Shown here piece by piece: positions 41,290 to 47,520 of a DNA stretch of 47,520 nucleotides. The position numbers and the translations under genes are program-made. How positions within the stretch are numbered: the stretch's first letter is position 1; the number at the start of each line of letters is the position of its first letter. Source of the stretch: CAZJUR01 sp964549525 (GTDB taxonomy: Bacteria > Patescibacteriota > Saccharimonadia > Saccharimonadales > Saccharimonadaceae); the NCBI GenBank assembly GCA_964549525.1, contig CAZJUR010000008.1, positions 1 to 47,520 of the forward strand, read 5' to 3'. The notes beneath the pieces were generated by a model. It ran no database searches. It was not told the origin of the DNA and saw only the letters and a program-made list of their open reading frames with translations.

Positions 41290-42072
41290 GTGACGAATGA
41301 TGAATTTACTGAGCACATCCTCGATAGAGGTCGTGCGCTCTACAGAGATATGCCGTGGCGTCAAAATACCTCGTTTTATTATGTGCTTGTTTCTGAAATA
41401 ATGCTCCAACAGACCCAAGTTGATCGAGTTGTCCCAAAATTTGAAAAATTTATTACTCATTTTCCTTCTATAGAAAAGTTAGCTGCCGCTCCAACTGGTG
41501 CTGTGCTTCGCCACTGGGTAGGGCTCGGCTACAACCGACGTGCTAAATATCTTCGTGATGCTGCTGGTATGGTAAATAAACACATACCGCGTACGAGCGA
41601 AGAACTTTTACAATTACCTGGCGTCGGTCCGCAAATCGCCGGTGCGATTATGGCCTACGCCTACAATCAACCAACGTTCTTTATCGAGACAAATATTCGA
41701 ACAGTCTACATTCATCATTTTTTCTCACATAAAAACCACGTGACAGACCAGCAAATATACCGTAAACTCCAGCATACAATTGATCACACTCAACCACGTG
41801 TATTTTATTGGGCGCTTATGGATTATGGAGCATGGCTTAAGAAGCAAGGAGTACGCACGCATCGAAAAAGCAAACACTACTTAAAGCAATCTCCGTTGCA
41901 CGGTAGTGTGCGCGAAGTTCGCGGGCAAATAATCGCTGCTCTGCAGCAAAAACCTGCCCTAGTAACGGAGCTACGCGCGATAAGTACTGCAGATAAACGA
42001 TTCGAAATTGCCTTACACGCTCTTATTAAAGAAAACTTGGTACATAAAAAAGGCAACCGATACAGCATATAA
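41290..42072 (+). CDS. mutY: MutY-like adenine DNA glycosylase, reduced form
   Basis: 260 aa from a GTG at 41290 (typical MutY about 350). Catalytic Glu in VSEIMLQQTQVDRV, helix-hairpin-helix LPGVGPQIAGAI, then FFIETNIRTVY, where MutY normally has DGNVKRV: the second catalytic Asp appears to be Glu. The four-Cys iron-sulfur loop and the NUDIX-like C-terminal domain that checks 8-oxoG are both missing; a small winged-helix-like tail ends the protein. Removes A mispaired with oxidised G in the family; specificity here is uncertain. Confidence 0.83.
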   Translation: MTNDEFTEHILDRGRALYRDMPWRQNTSFYYVLVSEIMLQQTQVDRVVPKFEKFITHFPSIEKLAAAPTGAVLRHWVGLGYNRRAKYLRDAAGMVNKHIPRTSEELLQLPGVGPQIAGAIMAYAYNQPTFFIETNIRTVYIHHFFSHKNHVTDQQIYRKLQHTIDHTQPRVFYWALMDYGAWLKKQGVRTHRKSKHYLKQSPLHGSVREVRGQIIAALQQKPALVTELRAISTADKRFEIALHALIKENLVHKKGNRYSI

Positions 42073-42074
42073 AA

Positions 42075-42103
42075 AATCCCTCACTGCATGCGAGTGAGGG
42101 ATT
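42075..42103. terminator. Bidirectional terminator
   Basis: AATCCCTCACT / AGTGAGGGATT, a perfect 11-bp stem with a 7-nt loop, A-run on the left. It lies between the converging mutY and LPSTG-protein genes. Confidence 0.75.
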
Positions 42104-42122
42104 AGCTGAAGCGAGAGGGTAG

Positions 42123-43733
42123 TTACTTGTGATGCAAGGCTGCTTCTACTGCACGGCGACTAGCAATCCACTGTTGAATACCGAGACCGAGTGCACTAGC
42201 GCCAGCCAGGCCGATGATGACTTCTGCAGGTCCTGTAGAAGGTAGGGACTGAGGAGCAGGGGCATTTGGTGTACTAGTTGTGCCAGTAGTGACAACTGTC
42301 GGACTGTCAGTATTGATGACGGTTTTACAAGTTTCGCTGGTAATGTCTTTGACAGTTTTCCCATCTACCTGAAAGCTGGCTTTCGCAACGATCGTGTATT
42401 GACCAGCTTTTGCATAGGTATGCTTCACCGGAAGTGAATTAAGATCACGAATCGCATTTTGACCGTCACCAAAGTCGATCACGACATCTTTGGCAGTGGC
42501 ATTTTTAGCCGTTACTTTTACGTTGAAACTATATTCAAGTGCACTTACTTTTGTAGCTTCGATCATGTCACAGCTGTAAACGGGTTGATCTTTACATTCT
42601 TTGGTAATCGTCACATCTGCAGTGTCTTGCTTATTGCCATTATCTGTTTCAACGAAGGCGGTATTTCTGAGCGTATTGTTTCCACACGCGAGATCTTGAG
42701 CTTGAGGAGTGGTTGCTGTGAAAGTAACCAATGCGCTGTTTTGAGGCGCGTAGTTACCTACGTTGATACCGTTTGCAGTGGTAATATTATCTGAAGTTAC
42801 CATTCCGAGCGGCGCAGGATTAGACTCGTTAAATAATCGAGTAGAGCCAGGATTATATGTTACTTTAGCGGGAAGTGAATCTTTGACAACAACATTTTGT
42901 TGATTAGCCGTACCGGTATTTTTGTAGCTGACCAAGTAGTCGACTTTTTCACCAGGATTGACTGCGACACTTTTTTGCCAGTTACCTTTTTGGCCCTCTA
43001 CATGTTTTCGGACTTGCTTACTCATTTCATAATTTGCGGTAAGCTCACCGTATACTTTAACCTTGTAGTAGAGAAAACCTGAGTACTGGAAGCATCCTTT
43101 TAAGTTACCATCCATTTGCTCATATCCGACAGGCGTACCAGCGGCAGAGATCAGTGAATCTGGTAGTTGAAATCCAGTAGTACTATTAATATTATTGTAA
43201 TATCGCGCTGAACCTGGCACAAAGGCAACATTGAAACGCTTGTCGCTTTTTAGTACGACATTGTCCCAAATTTTTTGTGGTGAAGCATTGTCTGACATGA
43301 TAGCACTTTGAATGCTAGCTTCTGTACCAGTGGTAGTCGGTATGTCGGCGTTCACTCGCACATTTGTTGCGACGAGGTTGAGATTATCAGCTGCATTATT
43401 GTGCACAATCATCTTGATGGTATATTCTTTGCCGTCTTGCACTTGTAATTCATCACGCCAATCATTGTTACTGGTACTAGCGCCATCACGAACCAAGACA
43501 GAATTTCGTTCATCACCCCAATTTGGATTGTCGGTGATAGAGTTAAAGGTGATTTTATCTGCCGGACTATTGATGGTGTAGGTTTGTCGCTCTGGTCCGT
43601 ACGCCCAAATCGCAAGACTAGGGATGAGGACAGCTAGCCCAATAAGTATGAGGGCATATACTCGATGTGGCGCATACCTTGCGATATTTCGAACGTTTCG
43701 GATTAGTTTATTGGTTTTGTGATTAGTTTCCAT
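42123..43733 (-). CDS. LPxTG-like surface protein with DUF11 and PKD domains
   Basis: 536 aa. N-terminal helix (VYALILIGLAVLIPSLAIW), a beta-rich region, a DUF11 repeat near 270-370 (VDYLVSYKNTGTANQQNVVVKDSLP), a PKD-like domain near 395-465 (VIDFGDGQNAIRDL, KHTYAKAGQYTIVAKA). It ends with a sorting signal: SLPSTG, hydrophobic helix, basic tail RR...HHK. Expected to be linked to the wall by a sortase. Last gene of a minus-strand operon. Strong adhesion or host-contact candidate. Confidence 0.88.
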   Translation of the reverse strand: METNHKTNKLIRNVRNIARYAPHRVYALILIGLAVLIPSLAIWAYGPERQTYTINSPADKITFNSITDNPNWGDERNSVLVRDGASTSNNDWRDELQVQDGKEYTIKMIVHNNAADNLNLVATNVRVNADIPTTTGTEASIQSAIMSDNASPQKIWDNVVLKSDKRFNVAFVPGSARYYNNINSTTGFQLPDSLISAAGTPVGYEQMDGNLKGCFQYSGFLYYKVKVYGELTANYEMSKQVRKHVEGQKGNWQKSVAVNPGEKVDYLVSYKNTGTANQQNVVVKDSLPAKVTYNPGSTRLFNESNPAPLGMVTSDNITTANGINVGNYAPQNSALVTFTATTPQAQDLACGNNTLRNTAFVETDNGNKQDTADVTITKECKDQPVYSCDMIEATKVSALEYSFNVKVTAKNATAKDVVIDFGDGQNAIRDLNSLPVKHTYAKAGQYTIVAKASFQVDGKTVKDITSETCKTVINTDSPTVVTTGTTSTPNAPAPQSLPSTGPAEVIIGLAGASALGLGIQQWIASRRAVEAALHHK

Positions 43734-43759
43734 GATAAATGTTCCTTATATCCCTTATA

Positions 43760-45526
43760 TTATACTTCATTTTGTTTTGGTTGCTGTTGAGGAGTTCCAT
43801 TATTTATGCCATCAGTACCATTTGCATCCTGATTGGTTCCAGGATTCTTTTCCACTGGTGGAATACTTTCAGGTGGACGAGGCGTGGTAGCTTCAGGTTG
43901 TGGATGTTGTGGTGTACCGCCAGTCACCCCATCTGCATTCGCATCAGGTGTAGGTTGCGGAGTAGGGGCGGGGTGATCACCATTATCATGTCCTGCAGGT
44001 GCCTTAGAAGGATCTTTAAATTTCAGACCAGGAGAAGCTTGACCTTCACCGCCCGCATTTGCTTTTGGAGGCGGAGTTGCTTCACGTGAGCCGGATGAAG
44101 TATCGCTCGTACTCGTACTTGTCGTACCAGATTCATGTGTACCAGTCTGTTTATGAACAATAATCTGCTTTTCACCCTTGTCATTGACTATTGTCGAGAC
44201 AGTTGCCGATGGTGTAAGGCGAGTAACGGTCATACGTCCTTTCCATAAGAAGTTAGCGCAATTACCTTTGAGGTAAAGAACACGTCCATTCTGAAGCTCA
44301 ATTTTGAGAACTTGCTGATTCGCATCAAAACCTTGATTTTGATTGATTCTCAAAAGGTCATCTCGACCGTTTTGAAGGGTACCTTCAAGAACACCGCTGT
44401 TATAAAGATTCTGAAGCGTATTGCCATTTACCCAGCTGACAGATGCATTTTCGAGCATAGTGCGGATAATAGTATGCCGATCTTTACCGTAGTCAGTGAG
44501 AGATAAGCGACCGTCTTGATTAAAATCAGTACCAATCATTTTTCGGGTATTCGACTGGATTTCATCTACATGTTGACGGGCTTTTACGACGTCAATCCCA
44601 TTATGGGCTGCGTAATCCGCAATGGCTAATACTTCACCGCGATGGCCGAGCTGTTGGATAAAGAGATCACGTGCTTGGTCAGCAGTCATATCTTTTTCAA
44701 ACCCTTTTTCAATTGTTTGATTACGGCTATGTTTTTCTGACGAACTCTGGTCATAGGTGCCAACTGTTTTATGAGCTTCCACCTGTGTAGGAGTATTTTT
44801 ACCCTTTTGTTTCTCAGTGTTTTTACCATCTTTTAAACCGGCGCATAGAGCTAATGCCGCTCCTACTACAGCAATTCCGCCAAGTAGGCAACAGATTCGA
44901 TGACGATATGATTTCTTTTCTTTCGTTTTTTCAATTTTTTCAGTTTTTTGAGTAACTGGTTCGCGGACCACGCCAACTGGTGGAGTAGGGACATTGTCTG
45001 GATTATTTTTTAACTCATCCGCTGTAGGATTTTCATTGACAGTTGCGATAGATGCAGCCATTCGTTTTTGCGGAGTCACCTTGATGGCAGGGTCTACAGG
45101 CTGAGAGAAAGCAACACTTTTGATAGGTTTGCTATTTTCGTCTTCTGAGCTTTGCGAAGCATCTTTTACTTTTTGATCTAAATCTTGCTGAAGCACTGAG
45201 GTTAATTTCTGCATCTCTTCTGCTCGAGCTTGATTAACCGTATCTTCAGGAGCAGTAATTTTATCAGCCAAAGCGACTAACTCGCTGTTACTTAGTTTAT
45301 TAATACTAATAACATTTTCACCCGGAATACGGCCATCTTGAGCTTCCTTTAACATGTCCCCACGTAAACTAATAAGCTGTTCTTCGGTGTAGTCATCGAC
45401 TGGTTCACTTGGTTTTTTTTCGGGACGAGAGTCCGGAGTCCATATTCCAGTTCTATCACTTGATTGAGAAAATGTTCGGCCGAATAGGTGAAGAGTGTTT
45501 TGGTTGGTTTTAGGTGCTTCGTTCAT
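43760..45526 (-). CDS. Large membrane protein with EF-hand-like loop and Pro-rich tail, unknown
   Basis: 588 aa. Residues 1-205 are polar and probably cytoplasmic, then one helix (CCLLGGIAVVGAALALCAGL), then an outside part. It holds DFNQDGRLSLTDYGKDR, an EF-hand/dockerin-like calcium loop (D-x-N-x-D-G-x-L-x-x-x-D), inside a helical region. The last 130 residues are Pro/Thr/Gly-rich (PTPQPTPDANADG). SD AGAGGA lies before the ATG. Between two exported proteins in one operon. Family not recognised. Confidence 0.68.
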   Translation of the reverse strand: MNEAPKTNQNTLHLFGRTFSQSSDRTGIWTPDSRPEKKPSEPVDDYTEEQLISLRGDMLKEAQDGRIPGENVISINKLSNSELVALADKITAPEDTVNQARAEEMQKLTSVLQQDLDQKVKDASQSSEDENSKPIKSVAFSQPVDPAIKVTPQKRMAASIATVNENPTADELKNNPDNVPTPPVGVVREPVTQKTEKIEKTKEKKSYRHRICCLLGGIAVVGAALALCAGLKDGKNTEKQKGKNTPTQVEAHKTVGTYDQSSSEKHSRNQTIEKGFEKDMTADQARDLFIQQLGHRGEVLAIADYAAHNGIDVVKARQHVDEIQSNTRKMIGTDFNQDGRLSLTDYGKDRHTIIRTMLENASVSWVNGNTLQNLYNSGVLEGTLQNGRDDLLRINQNQGFDANQQVLKIELQNGRVLYLKGNCANFLWKGRMTVTRLTPSATVSTIVNDKGEKQIIVHKQTGTHESGTTSTSTSDTSSGSREATPPPKANAGGEGQASPGLKFKDPSKAPAGHDNGDHPAPTPQPTPDANADGVTGGTPQHPQPEATTPRPPESIPPVEKNPGTNQDANGTDGINNGTPQQQPKQNEV

Positions 45527-45553
45527 TTTTATAATCCTCTAGTTCGTTATCGT

Positions 45554-46342
45554 TTATTGTTTACTACTTGCTTCATTAGCAGCAGCCACAGCAGCTTTCG
45601 CATCAGCCAAAAGCTGAGCTGTTTCTGTCGCAATATTTTCACCTTTTTCAATCGTGGTCCAACGGATATTCTTGCCTGCCGTGTAGGTATCTTTTTTTAG
45701 ATCAAGGTCACGGATATATACAGCTGTTAGTTTATCATTATCAACATTGACAGTTCCTTGATTCCATAGAGCATCGGTGTCTTCCATTTTTGTACCAGTA
45801 TCGTTATTAATAGCTTCACGTATTGCAGCGATTTGTTCGGCAGAAAGAGAAGCCATTTCAGTTTTTGCTTCATTCTCACCTATTTCTTTGTCTTGTAATT
45901 GATCTTGATAACGGGCTTCTGCTACGGCGTTCCGACTGGCCTGAGACTCTAGTTTCGCAACAGAACTCTTATATTTTTTTAGGACTTCTTTAGATGAGAA
46001 ACCTTTATAACGAATAGTCATTGTTTTAGATGCGGTTGCAGAAGAGGTAAGTGTCTCACTGTCGTCTTTATCATCATAGCCTACAACCTTTCCTTCTGCG
46101 GTAACCTTAATAACACCTTTTTTGGGCATCTTTTTAACGGTAGAAGTAGAAATAGTATATGTTTCTTGAGGTGTATCAACTTTTTGTTTCGAAACTTTTG
46201 TAGCAGCTTCTGCTGGACTTGCTATTCCTGCAGCCATAAGTGTCGATAAGCCCACAGCGACACTTCTCTTTAATTCATGTAATCCATGTCGATTTTTATT
46301 CGATGTACTTTCTGGTGTCGATGGTTGAGTTTCGTATTTCAT
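45554..46342 (-). CDS. Secreted protein, unknown
   Basis: 262 aa. Signal peptide with hydrophobic core (VAVGLSTLMAAGIASP) and a likely cut after AEA. The mature part is Lys/Ala/Glu-rich, with a beta-like first section (TYTISTSTVKKMPKKGVIKVT) and long helices after 110. A heptad-like Ala tail ends the protein. SD AAGGGGGA lies before the ATG. First gene of the surface operon. Helical secreted proteins of this sort can form fibres; that is speculation. Confidence 0.7.
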   Translation of the reverse strand: MKYETQPSTPESTSNKNRHGLHELKRSVAVGLSTLMAAGIASPAEAATKVSKQKVDTPQETYTISTSTVKKMPKKGVIKVTAEGKVVGYDDKDDSETLTSSATASKTMTIRYKGFSSKEVLKKYKSSVAKLESQASRNAVAEARYQDQLQDKEIGENEAKTEMASLSAEQIAAIREAINNDTGTKMEDTDALWNQGTVNVDNDKLTAVYIRDLDLKKDTYTAGKNIRWTTIEKGENIATETAQLLADAKAAVAAANEASSKQ

Positions 46343-46535
46343 GATCCCCCTTGTGGATACTACTTAATTACTTATGTTATTTTTTCTTTTGCTTTATTCT
46401 ATCAATCAATATACATCAAAATATGTAATTTGTCAATAGTATTATGTAAAATACTTATGGTTACGAAAAGGCGAGGAGAGTAGGTGGTTTTAAGAAAGAG
46501 CTTGACAATATAGAGTAAAAGGAGTTCAATTATTT

Positions 46536-46596
46536 ATTGAGCTAAGTTAGGCGGTATGGTATCTACCTAGCCTTCTGTTACAAGAAGGTACTCAAT
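46536..46596 (+). promoter_or_regulatory. Folded 5' leader of the G+C-rich ORF
   Basis: ATTGAG (46536-46541) pairs with CTCAAT (46591-46596), enclosing GGTA/TACC (46553-46556 / 46564-46567) and CCTTCT/AGAAGG (46571-46576 / 46583-46588): a three-way-junction shape. A TTGACA sits at 46502-46507 with a weak TTCAAT 17 bp on. Could be a regulatory leader; the ORF start is 23 nt downstream. Confidence 0.4.
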
Positions 46597-46619
46597 CGTT
46601 CCCCAACGAAAGGCAGATT

Positions 46620-47030
46620 TTGTCATTTTCTGGCAAACGGAAGCAATATCGACGTGGTGATAAAAGGATTGCCACAAGAGAAGTCAAGAGGGGGTTGCGC
46701 TCGCTACGGAGACCGCATGGTTATATCGCCAAACATGGCGGTATCGAGACTCTTGCGACTGAGCTATGTCGCAAACTGGACTTCAATAGTCACCTCAAAC
46801 GCACGCTGGATGCGGAAAAGATTCTGCAGCTGTACGTGCAGATCCTGGAGGACATGGTGAAAAGCAAAAAGCTTTTCGTCGTGACCAAAGATGATCAGGA
46901 GGTCTGGGGGGTTTCGGAGGAGATACTGATCTCTTCTGAAGAACAGAAGTCAACACGCCGCACGTCCGCACCACCAAAAACGGTGCGACGGCAGCCTGGG
47001 GGAGTAGCGCCGGCGCAACGCGCCGCGTAA
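46620..47030 (+). CDS. Basic protein of unlike base composition, unknown
   Basis: 136 aa from a TTG with GAAAGG 6 nt upstream; no in-frame ATG precedes it. The N-terminus is very basic (GKRKQYRRGDKR, KRGLRSLRRPHGY), the middle helical (DAEKILQLYVQILEDMVKS), and the tail Arg/Pro/Ala-rich. The third codon positions and the last 90 bp are visibly G+C-rich, unlike the A+T-rich neighbours. Not recognised. A strong terminator follows at once. Possibly a nucleic-acid-binding protein or a recent import. Confidence 0.55.
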   Translation: MSFSGKRKQYRRGDKRIATREVKRGLRSLRRPHGYIAKHGGIETLATELCRKLDFNSHLKRTLDAEKILQLYVQILEDMVKSKKLFVVTKDDQEVWGVSEEILISSEEQKSTRRTSAPPKTVRRQPGGVAPAQRAA

Positions 47031-47043
47031 AACTTGGGGAACT

Positions 47044-47095
47044 GGTATACCCTGTGAGCCATTTGGCTCGCAGGGTATACCTACACACTTTTTGA
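47044..47095 (+). terminator. Strong terminator
   Basis: A 17-bp stem, GGTATACCCTGTGAGCC (47044-47060) with 47065-47081 (one G-T pair), ATTT loop, then CACTTTTTG. It directly follows the G+C-rich ORF. Confidence 0.75.
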
Positions 47096-47140
47096 TTTGT
47101 ATATTTGCATCTGTTAAAATAACTTCAGTTTATTACACAC

Positions 47141-47215
47141 GGCCTCATCGTCTAACGGTTAGGACACCAGGTTTTCATCCTGGCAATCGGGGTTCGATTC
47201 CCCGTGAGGTCACCA
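47141..47215 (+). tRNA. tRNA-Glu (TTC)
   Basis: Acceptor GGCCTCA/TGAGGTC. Anticodon stem CCAGG/CCTGG around TTTTCAT, anticodon TTC. T arm CGGGG-TTCGATT-CCCCG. CCA encoded. Confidence 0.97.
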
Positions 47216-47225
47216 TGAAATGTAG

Positions 47226-47247
47226 CTCACACATTAGTGAGTTTTTT
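47226..47247 (+). terminator. Terminator after tRNA-Glu
   Basis: CTCAC / GTGAG with a 6-nt loop followed by six T. Confidence 0.6.
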
Positions 47248-47333
47248 AATTTATTTTTCTCATGTAATAAGTATTTGAAATAGTTTTAATGCTTATGATA
47301 TACTTTATCGTGTTACGTGAGTAGGAATTTCCT

Positions 47334-47520
47334 GTGGTTAAACAAAAATATATTTTACATAAAATAGACGCCTTATTTCATCGAATGTATCGAGTATTTT
47401 TAGGATGTTTTGTCTGTATGTCTTTCATACTTTCCGCCCCCCTCCTCCTTTCCACCCCCACCCACGCCGCCTCTTCTGGTGATGTCATCATCAATGAGAT
47501 TATGTATAATCCCAGTTCAG
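47334..47520 (+). CDS. Secreted lamin-tail-domain protein (5' part, runs off the window)
   Basis: GTG start at 47334. A 40-residue signal region (basic start, hydrophobic core VFLGCFVCMSFILSAPLLL, then THAAS cut area) followed by GDVIINEIMYNPSS, the opening strand of an LTD domain as in the gene at 12845 (VRITEIMYDPS). The rest lies beyond 47520. Likely another exported surface protein. Confidence 0.75.
   Translation, partial: MVKQKYILHKIDALFHRMYRVFLGCFVCMSFILSAPLLLSTPTHAASSGDVIINEIMYNPSS

Noticed and set aside
1..47520. CRISPR array
   Set aside because: No regularly spaced direct repeats with unique spacers were seen; the Cas4-like domain at 1.6 kb has no cas neighbours.
1..47520. UGA recoded as glycine (SR1/Gracilibacteria code)
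   Set aside because: Several well-defined genes end normally at TGA, including glyA at 27025-27027, and no conserved gene needs UGA readthrough.

Overview
The window looks like the chromosome of a Candidatus Saccharibacteria (TM7/Patescibacteria) bacterium. It is A+T-rich and tightly packed, with stop-start overlaps and the standard code (TGA is used as a stop, e.g. at the end of glyA). Pointers to this group are a MurA fused to an XRE helix-turn-helix domain, an archaeal-type AspRS without the bacterial insertion domain, a reduced MutY-like glycosylase, several type IV pilin genes, LemA/TPM proteins, secreted surface proteins, and many genes with no Shine-Dalgarno (SD) sequence whose -10 box lies 5-9 nt before the start codon (leaderless mRNAs). 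The assignment is inference; no rRNA is present.

Layout. (1) 1-4.3 kb is an accessory operon: the tail of an unknown gene, an Abi/DRT-like reverse transcriptase (RT), a DUF2779-type protein joining a PD-(D/E)XK nuclease to a DEDD exonuclease fold, and a second putative PD-(D/E)XK nuclease. A convergent zinc-ribbon/HTH gene follows. This is the best candidate for an undescribed (anti-phage) system. (2) 4.3-9.7 kb holds single stress or transport genes (Ca2+-type P-ATPase, a 36-aa ORF, NirK-like multicopper oxidase, CIRCE-controlled Hsp20) separated by related structured repeats, so it resembles a cassette array. (3) 9.8-17.4 kb: YdeI-like, LemA-TPM operon, DUF1761, membrane-anchored Nudix, an LTD-VTC-DUF4956 group, TspO-like, MsrA. 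(4) 17.4-25.8 kb: MMPL transporter, NAD(P)-binding protein, lipid kinase, metallopeptidase, tRNA-His, a sortase-like protein without catalytic residues, and HTH-MurA with a palindrome inside its promoter spacer. (5) 25.8-34.3 kb: glyA, two tandem pilins, three pseudopilins joined to murB, tRNA-Arg, another pilin, tRNA-Lys with a copied 3' end, folD and a CheY-like regulator. (6) 34.3-42.1 kb: AbrB-MFS efflux pair, CorA, DsbA-like, CNNM/CBS, AspRS, and a divergent HNH nuclease/MutY pair. (7) 42.1-47.5 kb: a three-gene surface-protein operon (LPxTG-like), a G+C-rich orphan ORF behind a folded leader, tRNA-Glu, and the start of a lamin-tail-domain protein.

Themes. Envelope building (HTH-MurA, MurB, pilins, LPSTG protein, sortase-like protein, DsbA) and one-carbon metabolism (GlyA, FolD) fit a small host-associated cell that invests in its surface. 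The first 10 kb is accessory cargo. All function calls come from reading motifs by eye; no database search was run.
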